Below the pieces are notes generated by a model that searched no databases, was not told the origin of the DNA, and saw only the letters and a program-made list of their open reading frames with translations. This document shows positions 34,781 through 46,585 of a DNA stretch of 64,000 nt, piece by piece (the stretch's first letter is position 1; the number at the start of each line of letters is the position of its first letter). The DNA comes from Amanita rubescens (lineage: Eukaryota > Basidiomycota > Agaricomycetes > Agaricales > Amanitaceae). A program made the position numbers and the translations under genes. Where the stretch lies: positions 1 to 64,000 of the forward strand of contig WION01000283.1 in the NCBI GenBank assembly GCA_015039365.1. Reading direction: 5' to 3'.

Positions 34781-37700
34781 ATGCTGCAATCCTTTACCTC
34801 GAAACTAGGTCAAAAGTCCCACAGGACCGATAAGGCAAAGCTGAAGGACGCGTTTGTTACTGCTATCGATGGACTGCACGAGATACTTCAGCTCATGAAA
34901 CAGCTTCCAACAAGCGTAGGACCCCCTGGGCTACATGCAGGAATCACTGGGTTGTTATACGTTCTCGACGCGATTCAGGTACGTTATTTATGCTCGAAAC
35001 CCCCCCCCCCCCATATCAACAACTATAACAGCAAACGGCTCAAAACGCAAGTAACATCGAACAATTGGCGATACGTATAAGAAAGTTATCAACGATCCTT
35101 GAAAAATCGCAACATGAAAAAACGCTCTCACCATCAATTGTCGCCCGAATGGATCGGCTGTCTGAGTAAGCCCGTCTCAGTCACTTACAGAATTGGTCTG
35201 AAAATGTCCATAGAGAGTGGAATAATGACATTGAAGAGCTAAAAAAGCTTGCATCTCGCAATCTCGCAAGGCGTCTCATTCAGCGCAATGGCAATGCAAA
35301 GGCGATAAGTGATCGCATTCAGTCGGTTACATGGTCGATTGAGAATTTAACGGTGCGGTCCGTAACGACGTGATACAATCGTACTCATTGCTACCGAATC
35401 CAGGTTGAAAGTATGCTAGCTATTGAATTCACGCTCGATGTAAGTTGCTTTATTTGAAACTTGATAACAACCGGCTCTCATGCTCTCTTAGGAGCTCGGA
35501 CGACTGTTTCAAGAGGGCTTCAAATCGCTGGAACAAAAGGTTGACATTGTGAGCAAGCAGGTGGCACGTGTATCTCAGGTTCGTCAATGAATATGACTTC
35601 CAGAGCTCGTCATTGAATTTTATGCGTTCTTTAGCAACAAAATACCATACCAGACTTGCAAGGTGACCGCTAGCCGTTGTTAAAAAGCCAGAAATTCAAC
35701 TGACATGTTCAAGATGGATGTCTTCCTCACGCGATTCTCGCTCCGTTTAATCATGTTGCTCGAGATCTTTGTTTGCACGGGACAAGGACCGATGTTCTTG
35801 CCCAAATATTTGCTTGGTTATCACCCGATTCACCAGTCTGCAATGATACCGTCGATTCTCGTATTTTCTGGATCAACGGAACTGCGGGAACGGGAAAGAC
35901 GACCATTGCGCACACCGTTTCCACCACCTGCAAGGAGCGTGGCATCCTAGGAGCCAGCTTTTTTTGTTCGCGCGACAATGCGGACTGCAGCAATCCAAAA
36001 CTTATCTTCACCACGATTGCCTATCAGCTCGGACAGTTATTCCCTCTATTCAAAGACGAAGTCGCTGCAGTGCTCAGGTCAAATCGCGAAGTAGGTTTCT
36101 CAGATTTATCGTACCAGCTCAGGGAACTCATCGTGGAGCCTCTTCGTACGATCGGGGACTCCATTACACCTTGCGTGGTTGTCATCGATGCTCTTGACGA
36201 GTGTAAAGATGATAGTACCATATCAGTGATCCTAGCATCCCTCTCTATGCACGTCTCCGAACTTTCTCCCTTGAAATTCCTGATCACGAGTCGTCCTGAA
36301 CGGCACATCACTCATGGATTCACGTTGGAAAGTTTGGACCCAGCAACAAGGCGTCTTATTTTGCATGAAGTGGAGCTCAACGTCGTGCAAACCGACATCG
36401 AGCGCTACGTTACTGCTCGTCTGAAAGAAATCAGCGAATTCTACAGTTTGCCAGCCTCGTGGCCGTCTACATCAGACATCCAAGCTCTGACAACGAAATC
36501 TTGCGGCCTTTTCATTTTCGCGTCGACATCGATCCGCTTTATCAGAGACCGTAACTACAGTGATCCTCAAAACCAGCTTACTAAACTACTACAAAGCACA
36601 ATGCCAATTCTCGAAAGCTCCTCCCCCTACGTTTGCCTCGACTCACTCTACGCGCAAGTCTTGACCAACGCGTTTCCGAACATCTCGCCTGGCCTTGCTG
36701 GGCGGCTGAAGATAATCCTAGGCAGCATTATATTCCTCCAAAATGCACTTTCACCATGCGACCTCGAGCGGTTGCTGAACGTCAACAAAGATCACAACAG
36801 CTTATCTCCGAGCAGCGTCCGTGGTACTTTGGTGCACCTCCATTCTGTTGTTATTGTACCAGAAGATGACGAGCATGTGATACGCGTGCTGCACCCATCA
36901 TTCTTCGACTTTTTCACCAACCGCGATCGCTGCCGGAATCCGAGGCTTGTAGTGGACGCTGGCGCACAACACGCAATCCTTGCACATGCGTGTCTCCGTG
37001 CCATCAACTTGGAGCTCAAACGAAATCCTTGCCAAATCGAAAGCCCAACGATCCATAATAGCGAAGTTGCTGACCTTCCTACGCGTATCATGGAACATAT
37101 TCCCGCCCATGTTCAATATGCATGCCGACATTGGGCGTCACATCTGAAAAACGCAATGCTCTCTGGCAGCCTCCTTGAACAGTTAAAGGAGTTATGTACG
37201 GTGAATTTGCTGCACTTGGTGGAAGCCTGCAGCCTATTGGGCAATCTCCGAAATCTCCTGATATCATTAGATGTTGCCCAGCGCATACTTACAGTACGTG
37301 GTATTGGCTGAACCTAGTATGACGGCTAATCGATAGTCATTTTTCAGATGAATATCAGCAAGGATATTAGGGATATAATAACATTGCTGAATGATTGCGA
37401 ACATTTTGTTCGTGAATTCTTCGCGGTCCTGAGCAGCTCTTCCCAGCAGGTATATCACTCGGCCCTGATGTTTACGCCAAGCGACACATTATTTTGGGCG
37501 AAGTATGGTAATATTGAACTGCCTCGGATTAGGATGCAGAATGGATGTCAGAAGAAGTGGAATTTATTTGTGCGAACAATGGATGGTCATTCCGATAGTG
37601 TTATTTCAGTCGCATTCTCCCCAGATGGCACACGTATCGTGTCGGGATCCCATGATAAGACACTTCGACTGTGGGATGCAGTCAGTGGTGCTCATCTCAA

Positions 37701-39015
37701 CATCCTCAAAGGGCATTCTGATTGGGTTGAGTCTGTCACATTCTCCCCAGATGGCACACGTATCGTGTCGGGATCCCGTGATAAGACACTTCGACTGTGG
37801 GATGCAGCCAGTGGTGCTCATCTCAACACCCTCAAAGGCCATTTCAGTTGGGTTCAGTCTGTCGCATTCACCCCAGATGGCACACGTATCGTGTCGGGAT
37901 CCGATGATGCGACACTTCGATTATGGGATGCAGTCAGTGGTGCTCATCTCAACACCCTCCAAGGGCATTCCAATGGGGTTCAGTCTGTCGCATTCTCTTC
38001 AGATGGCACACGTATCGTGTCGGGATCCGGTGATAAGACACTTCGACTGTGGGATACAATCAGTGGTGCTCATCTTAACACCCTCAAAGGCCATTCCAGT
38101 TTGGTTCAGTCCATCGCATTCTCCTCAGATGGCACACGTATCGTGTCGGGATCCCATGATAACACACTTCGACTGTGGGATGCAGTCAGTGGTGCTCATC
38201 TCAACACCCTCAAAGGGCATTCCAGTTGGGTTCAGTCCGTCGCATTTTCCCCAGATGGCACACGTATCATGTCGGGATCCGATGATAACACACTTCGACT
38301 GTGGGATGCAATCAGTGGTGCTCATCTCAACACCCTCAAAGGGCACTCCAGCTCGGTTCCGTCCGCCGCATTCTCCTCAGATGGCACGCGTATCGTGTCG
38401 GGATCCGATGATAAGACACTTCGATTATGGGATGCAGTCAGTGGTGCTCATCTCAAAACCCGAGTCAAAGGGCATTCAGGTTGGGTTCAGTCCATTGCAT
38501 TTTCCCCAGATGGTACACGTATCGTGTCGGGATCCACTGATAAGAAACTTCGACTGTGGGATGCGGTCAGTGGTGCTCATCTCAACACCCTCAAAGGCCA
38601 TTCCGGTCCAGTTAAGTCTGTCGCATTCTCCCCAGATGGCACACGTATCGTGTCGGGATCCGAGGATAAGACAGTTCGACTGTGGGATGCAGTCAGTGGT
38701 GCTCGTGTAGAAACTCTTTATAACTGTAGTGGCATGGCATTTGCAGCTTTCGATTCCACAGGCATGATTTCCGGCAAGTTACCATTATTTCATTGTTTGC
38801 CTTTATACTCATATAATGACATAGACAAGCGAAATGCATTTCATTGCTTCACGGAGTCGGATGGCTGGATTTATCTTGTCAGCACGAGTCACCAACGGCT
38901 ATGTTGGATTCCTGTCGAATGTCGAGGAGTGGTGTTGACATCAAATGGAAAACGAATTGCTTTTGGTACGAAAGATGGACGGGTAGTCATTCTTGATTTT
39001 TCCAGAGTAGTTTGA
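34781..39015 (+). CDS. NACHT-WD40 NLR/STAND receptor, copy I (nine WD40 repeats)
   Basis: Eight exons: 34781..34978, 35032..35165, 35214..35352, 35404..35439, 35492..35578, 35635..35662, 35714..37293 and 37348..39015, giving 1289 residues. Residues 1-207 are helical (GLHAGITGLLYVLDAIQ, IEQLAIRIRKLSTILEKSQ), possibly a HeLo/MLKL-like four-helix cell-death domain; this is inference. CLHGTRTDVLAQI precedes the NACHT NTPase with Walker A GTAGTGKTT at 263-271 and Walker B VVVIDALDEC near 360. The winged-helix/linker region runs to about 810. Nine WD40 repeats of 42 residues occupy 813-1191. They are nearly identical (GTRIVSGSxDKTLRLWDAVSGAHLNTL), a sign of recent amplification. A ~98-residue tail follows. 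Such receptors sense non-self and trigger cell death in other fungi. Copy II at 52.8-56.8 kb has the same exon layout. Confidence 0.92.
35000..35012 (+). repeat. C13 homopolymer in intron 1 of NLR copy I
   Basis: Thirteen consecutive C between donor and acceptor of the 53-nt first intron. It is absent from the matching intron of copy II. Its exact length may be unreliable in the assembly. Confidence 0.8.
37582..38719 (+). repeat. 126-bp tandem repeat array encoding nine WD40 blades
   Basis: Period 126 bases (42 codons), with one unit longer by a codon (RV in the seventh). Units share long identical runs such as GGCACACGTATCGTGTCGGG and mostly differ in the GHSxxV positions and the xDK position. 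High between-unit identity favours unequal crossing-over and gene conversion. Confidence 0.93.
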
Positions 39016-39132
39016 TACCTTTGCACCAGTCTAATGTATTCCGAGGCAGAAACTGAGTGTAGGTCTCCGTCTTGTGCCAAATCAGATCCAAATATATCAC
39101 GGCATTACTCTGCCAGCCTCAAGCAATCCTCC

Positions 39133-39240
39133 CGGCCTCTCCCTTCACCGCTGCCCTCGGCTGCCGACGCCACCACCCAGATGACATGCTCCATGCCTAC
39201 GCCAAGCGTACGAGCCCAGAGGAGCGGCCTCCCTGGTGAC
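39133..39240 (+). repeat. dispersed repeat, copy 2 of 4
   Basis: CTCTCCCTTCACCGCTGCCC..GGCTGCCGACGCCACC.. CCAGATGACATGCTC, then GCCTACGCCAAGCGTACGAG. Lies just 3' of NLR copy I. Confidence 0.75.
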
Positions 39241-39279
39241 AACGTGTCTCACATGTGGCACAACACTTCTCCCCGTCTC

Positions 39280-39662
39280 TGCTGCCCGTTCATAGCCCTA
39301 CCACCTGCCATCGATTTCACGCCACCGCTTAGCAGCTGCCTCTCCCACCTGGCACCTGGTGTTCACAACAAACGGTCCCCTCCAAACCATCACTCCTACC
39401 CGTGACCTCTTCCAGTGGCACGCTTTCTAAGCCCCGCCTTGGTTGTACCAGGCCGCGCTAGTTTGTAAGCCGTGCCACTTAACAGAGCCCGGGGGTGACT
39501 GGCGTGGATCTGAACAAAACAATCCGCAACGGCTGCTCACCCAATTTGCGGATTCTCGGCGAGTCCACGTGTAGGTGTACGACTCCGATGTCCTACTCAT
39601 GGTATGATCTATTCTTCGCTTAAATTTTTTCTCGTGTGCCTTATACTTGCATTCTGCAGTGG
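39280..39662 (+). repeat. long direct repeat, copy 2 (copy 1 at 32560..32930)
   Basis: Same block order as copy 1 with several small deletions. Because one copy lies on each side of NLR copy I, recombination between them would delete or duplicate the receptor gene. Confidence 0.88.
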
Positions 39663-39966
39663 CTTCAAGGATAATGGGTTTTTATCCACTTCCAGACCAG
39701 AAGGATCGTGCCATTGCGTGGTTTTGGGTAACTCCGATACTATTCGCCTTTTATTTCACCACTTATTTTTCGTAGATTACATTCAACTTGGGCGGCGGGA
39801 TTGGTTCCTTCATCTCGTTTGCGATCAACTTCCGTAACACTGCAGGAACTGTTTCTGACGCAACGTGTGCGTTTACATTTCCTTCACCTCACTGGATCGA
39901 CTCGAGCTCAACGTGGAACGATTAGACGGTGCCTTCATTGCAATCATGAGTTAGTGTTACTTCCTG

Positions 39967-40480
39967 TTACGTATCATCGTTCCACAAGTCTTCAGTTTTC
40001 GGCTGGCCACTGTCATCCTTAACCCCGCCACCGCATAAGGTCTGGTGGTACTTTAGCTTGTTCCCCGCTACGAAATAGAGCATCCGCGCCTCTTTCGAAC
40101 GAGAAGTCCATAATTTTATAACATCTTTCACGAATTGGCGCATCGTTTGCCTTATACCTGCCTTCTTCGTCACCAATTTCTTCTACTCATACCAACAAAA
40201 TTCTGCCAACGGTAAGCCAGCAAGGAACCATTATCAAGTATACTGCTTAATGACCATACAGGCGTCATTTCACGCTACGTACTTGATCTCTCAACAGCGC
40301 CATGTACTGGATTGCTCGGATGGTAAGCTGGATGATCTGACTACGTTCAAGTTTCTTATTCTTTGATTCATGATATAGTTTGGCGGCCTCGTCATCAGCT
40401 ATCTGCTTGACTGGAAGTTGTTTAGTCGTTCCCAACGTGTTAAGGCTGTATCTCTGCTTCGAGTACCTATATTGGTCCAT
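39967..40480 (-). CDS. putative small protein, uncertain model
   Basis: Two coding-like segments on the minus strand. The first, 40480..40283, encodes MDQYRYSKQRYSLNT then a helical KLERSQIIQLTIRAIQYMALL and ends at a GTACGT donor. The second, up to about 40157, encodes GIRQTMRQFVKDVIKLW, TSRSKEARMLYFVAGNKL and a stop at 39967. Joining them in frame needs a ten-base exon and a 35-nt intron, which is short for this genome. Charged, helical, no signal peptide, no recognised family. Could equally be chance. Confidence 0.28.
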
Positions 40481-42990
40481 TGTGACTGTAAGCGACGTTT
40501 TGACCCCTCGGTGGCTGTAATAGTAATTTACGGCAGGTGCTTCTTCTACGGCGCGTCCTGGTAGGTCACTATGTTATACCTGACGCGTCGTTTTCAAGGA
40601 CTTACCTCTTATCACATAGTCTTTCTGCTATTGGATGACGGCAGCCAGTTTCAGGCAAATTTCCTCGCCCACATGAGTTTTCCACTGGTAAGCGGGGAAG
40701 GTTTAGCGCTGACTTGTTTTACCGACAAACAGATCATGATGGACTCCCAGGAATACTGGGAGAAGCAGGCGAAAAAGGAGAAAAAATGAACACGTATACT
40801 GGCAAGTGTCTACTCAACAGCCCACCTGAGCCGGGAGGTCTGGTAGTGGGGCACATAGTCAATCCCACCTAATGATAGTGAGAGTGATGTCACGCTGTGA
40901 CATGTAGGCGGCCCGCGCTACATCGTCGACTACAAAGCGATGCAGGAGGTATGGGGAGAGCGGGCATAAATAGAAAGGGCAGATGAAGAGTATGTGGAGC
41001 TTTTGAAAATAACTATTCAGACAGTTAGCGCATTAAACATGGAAGAAAATAAAATTAAGACATACCAGACGTTAGGTGTCCATAAAAGGAATGCGTGACG
41101 GTTAGCGGATTGCTGCTTTCTCGGCGACTGCTTGCTTCTATCACTACTTTCACTGTTCAAGTTTCCACTTCGGACTGGGCGCCGATGGCGTTGCGGTGTT
41201 TGACGGAGGATGGGAGGTGGAACATACGACGGGCGTGTCTTTGGGTCTTGTGCGCCCCAGTTACCTCCACGGACCACCACATACCCCGCCCTCCCAGCAT
41301 CGCCAAAACCTACGAACTTGTCAACCGCCTCTTATTCAAATCCAGGTGAAAGCACCTAATACGCCCGCCCATCCCTCCATGCATGATCGATGCCAACGGC
41401 CAACGGTTCAAATCCAAGTGGTTCATGCCCGTCTTTAGCAACTTGCGTTACCTCATCATGACCGAACCCGTCCAAGACATTTTCGCCCACAACCTTGAGT
41501 ACATTTGCGGTTATATGCCAGCTGTATATGTGCATCCACCCTAACAAGCGCGCGGTGGGGACGTGAGCGTTCCGCCTCTCCCTTCACCGTCGCCCTGGCT
41601 ACCGATGATAACAGCCCAGATGACCGTGTTTACGCCGAGCGTAGATCCTCAACCATAAGCCACACCTGGCATCAACTGGTCCGATAATTCTGCGCCCGAC
41701 TGACCCACTTGACGTGGAAGACTTTACCTAAGTTATCGGCGAGTGGTTTCAGCTTAACGGAGTCAGTAGATAAGTTAACAATTGACGAATTTTATAACAA
41801 AACATGCCCGAAAACGACGCCGACATTCCTGAACCGTATTACTATCCACCAGACCAGTTGGCTGTCATCACCTACGATAATTTAAGAACTAAAGAATAAA
41901 CTCGACGCTGGGTACTTGCACAATGGACGAGTCACAGAACATGGGATAAGATGGCCAGCGCAGTACTAGGTTCACGTCGTCGTTTGCACGCGTAATGGGG
42001 GAGACAACATTTGCACATTCTGTGAACGTGATCGTAGCAATAGTATGCAAGGTGTGCATCGTCGTGCCACTGATTAGACGATGTGCCAATATCAAACAAA
42101 CCTTGAATCTCTGCGTGGAAATCTGGCTTCGTCTGCAAGCTCGTACATGTCTACAATTGATGAAACTATCAATCAGAAGACGTCCATACTTGGCATGGTA
42201 GAGATCAGGTAGGAGGTACAGACCCTCGCGCCCTAAGGACACCATCTGAGACAGTCGTCGACGATTCGATCGACAATCTATTTTTCCTGGCAACATTTCG
42301 CGCAAAGGGATCCCGCCATTCTCCTGCCGTTGCGGGCGGTACATTTGTGGACCTGCCATTGAAAGTGATCAGTCGGGTAAGGCAGTAGGGCGGATGACAC
42401 AGTGTCGAGACAATCCTGCTCGAATGGGTCGGATGATCGGCCGACTCAGGACTCCCCGAAGTTCACGTGTGGAGGCGCGAAGGACGTTGTCGATGTCTGA
42501 TATACGAGTTCGTTGGTTCTGTCAGACGGATATACGGAAAAGCTGCCTCCATCAATATAATTTGGTCAGGGAAGGGACGGAGTCGGGAGCCGGGGCCGGG
42601 GATGTTTGTTTTTGTTAGGATATACCAATCCAGTACACGAAACCTTGTCGAGCAAGGTAACAACAGCGTTACAAACCCGCGCGACTCGCTGGCATAGAAC
42701 CTTTCAGTCGGCCTCGGGATTAGTAAAGAGCAAATTGTTCGTATGGCATCACATGTGCTAAAATGAAAAGAAGAATCTATATGGGGACTGAGGTCAGACT
42801 CAAAGCTGGCTTGTGGGGTTGACGCAGACACCAAGACGACGAATTCGGGCGAGGCAACGTGCGATACGAAAGGTCAAAAAGGCTGGGCAGCGGTGCAGTT
42901 CCCGAAAACAAAGGCGCTGACAATCCGAAGCCGAAGGTACCGTAACGTACAGGATCTCGAATGGCTGCTCATACCACTGCTGCCTTTGTG
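40481..42990. other. intergenic, no supported gene
   Basis: Only short open frames. It contains dispersed repeat copy 3 at 41571..41660 and the upstream flank of the PAL gene. Confidence 0.45.
41571..41660 (+). repeat. dispersed repeat, copy 3 of 4
   Basis: CGCCTCTCCCTTCACC..GCCCTGGCTACCGATGA..AGCCCAGATGACC.. TTTACGCCGAGCG, a shorter copy of the family. Confidence 0.65.
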
Positions 42991-43000
42991 GTATATATAC
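42991..43000 (+). promoter_or_regulatory. pal: TATA box of the PAL gene
   Basis: GTATATATAC lies about 70 bases upstream of the PAL start codon, followed by a pyrimidine-rich leader (TTCTTCACTGCACTGCTCAG), a normal arrangement for a strongly expressed fungal gene. Confidence 0.6.
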
Positions 43001-43061
43001 CATCTATGCCTTGCCATATTCTTCACTGCACTGCTCAGCGCTCAGCTTTCCTCACTCAACA

Positions 43062-45550
43062 ATGACTATTCTCTCAGGCCCCGCATCCGAGACTCGCGCC
43101 TACCAAAGGCGCTCTTCTAACGCAACCCCGGAGACCAAGTTCTTAAGGGCAGTCACCCTCAACGCATTCAATCCTGGCCAGACACCTTCGGTCTCCAAGA
43201 CTCCTCTTCTTCAGTCGTTCATCGAGTCTTTCAGAGAACTCGAAGGCTATAGGTAGGCTATTAATTTAAACGTGCCTTTCTCTTCGGCTAACAATATCCT
43301 GATAGGAACGGGAAATCTATTGTTGTGGACGGATATAACCTCTCCATCGCCGCTGTGACAGCAGCATCAAGATATCATGCATCGGTTTCTCTCGATAAAT
43401 CTGCTGAAGTCACAGACAGACTCGACAAGAGCCGAAAGGTCGTCACTGACAAAATAGATGGCGGCATTAGCATATACGGTGTATCGACTGGCTTTGGTGG
43501 TAGCGCGGACACGCGTACCGACCAACCACTGCTCCTTGGCACTGCTCTATTGCAGCACCAGCCCAGTGGTGTCCTTCCTTCCACTTCCGAACCCCTCGAG
43601 GTTCTCCCGCTCCTTGATCCATTGGCTTCAACCAGCATGCCGGAATCCTGGGTCAAAGGCGCCATCTTGATTCGTATGAACTCCCTCATTCGCGGTCACT
43701 CTGGCGTTCGCCCCGAACTGATTGAGAAGATGAACGAACTCCTTAGCGCCAATGTCACTCCATTGGTTCCCATGAGGAGCAGCATTTCCGCGTCCGGAGG
43801 TAAGTTCTTCCCACACGCTTCGCAAGCGAGTAGCTTAATTCACCCCTCAGACCTCTCTTCCCTGTCCTATGTTGCTGGTACGCTTATCGGTAACCCTGCA
43901 ATCAGGGTGTTTGATGGCCCCCGCGTGTTCGGTGGCCGCCAGATCGTTTCTTCACGCGAAGCGCTTGAAGCGCACAACATCACCCCCATTGCTTTGGCCT
44001 CCAAGGAGCACCTCGGTATCCTTAACGGCACTGCTTTTTCAGCCTCAGTTGCTTCTCTGGCTCTGAATGATGCTGTTCATCTCGCACTCCTTACCCAAGT
44101 AGTAACTGCCATGAGCACTGAAGCCCTAAAAGGCACCCGGTTAAATTATCACAAATTCATCGGCGAAGTAGCCCGGCCTCACCCCGGCCAGGTAAGCTCG
44201 CGTTGCCATAAATGGCATTTCATTTCTTAATTGTCCAATCCTAGGTCGAAGCAGCCAAAATTATGTGGGACTTGCTTGAGGGAAGCAAGTTCGCCGTCAC
44301 TCACGAGGAAGAGTTGACTATCAAAGAAGATGAAGGCACCCTCCGCCAAGATCGCTACTCTCTGCGGACGGCCCCGCAATTCATCGGGCCTCAGGTCGAA
44401 GATCTGCTCGAATCATTGAAGACCGTTACCCGGGAATGCAATACAAGTATGCACTTGCAACATCATGTCAGTCAGTGTCGCGCGACTAACTTCATAACTA
44501 GCTACCGACAACCCATTATTCGATGGCGAGACTGGCGAAGTTCACCACGGTGGCAACTTCCAAGCTATGGCCGTTAGCAATGCCATGGAGAAGACACGCC
44601 TTGGCCTTCATCACTTGGGCAAGATCACGTTTGCTCAACTGGCTGAACTCATCAATCCCGCGATGAACCGCGGTCTGCCCCCATCCCTTGCGGCGACAGA
44701 CCCATCGCTTAACTACCACGGAAAGGCCATCGACATTGCTTCTGCGGCATACGTGGCGGAGCTTGGCTACCTTGCCAACCCGGTATCGACCCATATTCAA
44801 TCCGCAGAGATGCACAATCAGTCCGTCAAGTAAGTAGATGCCATTTCCTTATGACTTTCTAATCTTACATCCTATTTCAGCTCGCTGGCATTGATTTCTG
44901 CACGTCAGACGTTGAACTCGCTCGAGATTCTATCCATATTGCTTGCCTCGCACATCTACATGCTTTGCCAGGCATATGATCTCCGTGCCTTACAGGCCGA
45001 GTTTGCGGACGAACTGAAGAAGATCGTATCTCAAGAGTTGAACGATACATTCGGCCACGCGTTGACCGAAAGCGAGACGTCAGTTTTACTGTCCAGAGCT
45101 ACAAAGGCGATGGCGGCAACACTCGAAAGCACCAGCACCATGGATGCTGTCGAGCGTATGCAGAAAGTTGCGGCCTCTGCCACACCTGCAATTGTCGATT
45201 TCCTAACTGGGTCTGACGTGGAGGATGGCGAGGCGGCAGCAGCATTAATGGCCTCTATCCCCAAGTTCCACTCAAGTGTCGCCTCTCGGGCTGCTTCCTA
45301 CCTCAAGCAGTTGCGGACCGAATACCTAACTGGTGCTCGCGGGCCCGCTCCTGCAGCTTCTTATCTGAACAAGACCCGTCCGATCTATGAATTCGTCAGG
45401 GTCACGCTGGGTATCAAGATGCATGGAATAGAGAACCTCCAATCCTTTGAGAATGGTCTCGGCATCACCCCGGGAGAACACGTATCGCGTATTCATGAGG
45501 CAATCCGCGATGGAAATTTGCAATCTGTAATTGTCAATATCTGGTCTTAG
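43062..45550 (+). CDS. pal: phenylalanine ammonia-lyase
   Basis: Six exons, 43062..43252, 43306..43799, 43851..44191, 44245..44446, 44502..44829 and 44881..45550, total 2226 nt or 741 residues, normal for basidiomycete PAL. The enzyme removes ammonia from L-phenylalanine (often also tyrosine) to give cinnamate, the entry to phenylpropanoid metabolism. The electrophilic MIO cofactor forms from Ala226-Ser227-Gly228 in SISASGDLSSL. An intron splits the codon right after it. Other hallmarks are [15 protein letters not shown] with the catalytic Tyr, [50 protein letters not shown] and [16 protein letters not shown]. The C-terminal shielding region is present ([18 protein letters not shown]). A TATA box lies upstream. 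It sits alone in the accessory region between the two NLR/SLATT loci. Confidence 0.97.
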
Positions 45551-46585
45551 ATACCGGCCCGTGTACTTTAGAGTAGCATTTCCTACATAATGATCATGGC
45601 ATCTATATACCCCCTCCCCACTATACATACATACATACATAGCTATATAAACGATGTAGAAGGCATACTTGGGACATAATAATGAAAGCTCTACGAGCAG
45701 TTTTACTTCATTCTAATGATATGTGGCCGACGTCAGGATCTAGGGATGAGCGGCAATAATAGAGGAGTCTTCTCCCTCCCCATCACATCCCACCGCGTCC
45801 TACTCCCTACCTCCCACCCACTTCCCTCCCCTACGTCCTCAAATTCTCCCTATCCCTATCCCGGGCCATGGAACCTCAAACAACAACGTGCTAGAAGCTA
45901 ACCCAAAATACGACGAGGTGGATAGCGACAGTAACAGCGCTTCGGATAGGAAGTACATGACAGGCGGAGCGTTCTAGTAAAGATTGTGTATTGTATGAGT
46001 AAGGTAATGTTCTACGTGAATCACGAATATAGGGACTTTGTCGAAACAATACCCCCTGCATGATAAAGAACGTCATAGGTACTAGCTGATCCAACCGCGG
46101 TCAAATGCTGGGGGGGTAGCCTTTGACGACGTTCTGAGACTGATCACGTTCATGCTGCAATCCCTTATCGACCTCGTATGGCGATTCCCTGCATTTTCTC
46201 CTTTGATAAAAAGGATCGTCTTGTTTCCTTTGTCGGAGAACCTCCTGCATCTTCCGCTGCCGATGGCGCTCTTCCACATGCATGCTAGCCTGCGTTGGAG
46301 TGTTTACACGTTTACGTTTTGTATTCAGTTGGATGAACCGAACAAGTTATGGCCGCAAGCTTGACCATATTTGGTATTGTTGCGTTTGACCCTCCCACGG
46401 TACCCTATGGTTCCTGTCAAGCAATTTAATTTGATGCAAATCATTGTGCGTGAAACGGCTTCAAAAGCCATGATGTCTTTCATTCGGTTTGGACCTCCTA
46501 CTACCTTCTACAACCCGCCGGCTTCATAGTCTCTACAGGTTTTGTCCCCCCTCACTCCTTTGCACAACACACGTGAAAGTCGGCA
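45551..46585. other. spacer between PAL and SLATT copy I
   Basis: No gene supported. It contains the PAL 3' flank with a (CATA)n microsatellite and the 5' flank of the SLATT gene. Confidence 0.5.
45622..45641. repeat. (CATA) microsatellite
   Basis: Four to five consecutive CATA units in the PAL 3' flank. Confidence 0.85.

Noticed and set aside
37582..38719. Regular direct repeats resembling an array such as CRISPR or a satellite
   Set aside because: The 126-base period encodes 42-residue WD40 blades in frame. Overlapping open frames on both strands (for example 37505..38710 in another frame) are shadows of this array.
42463..42834. 123-codon minus-strand open frame before PAL
   Set aside because: No family motif; it overlaps the upstream region of PAL and lacks a plausible exon context.
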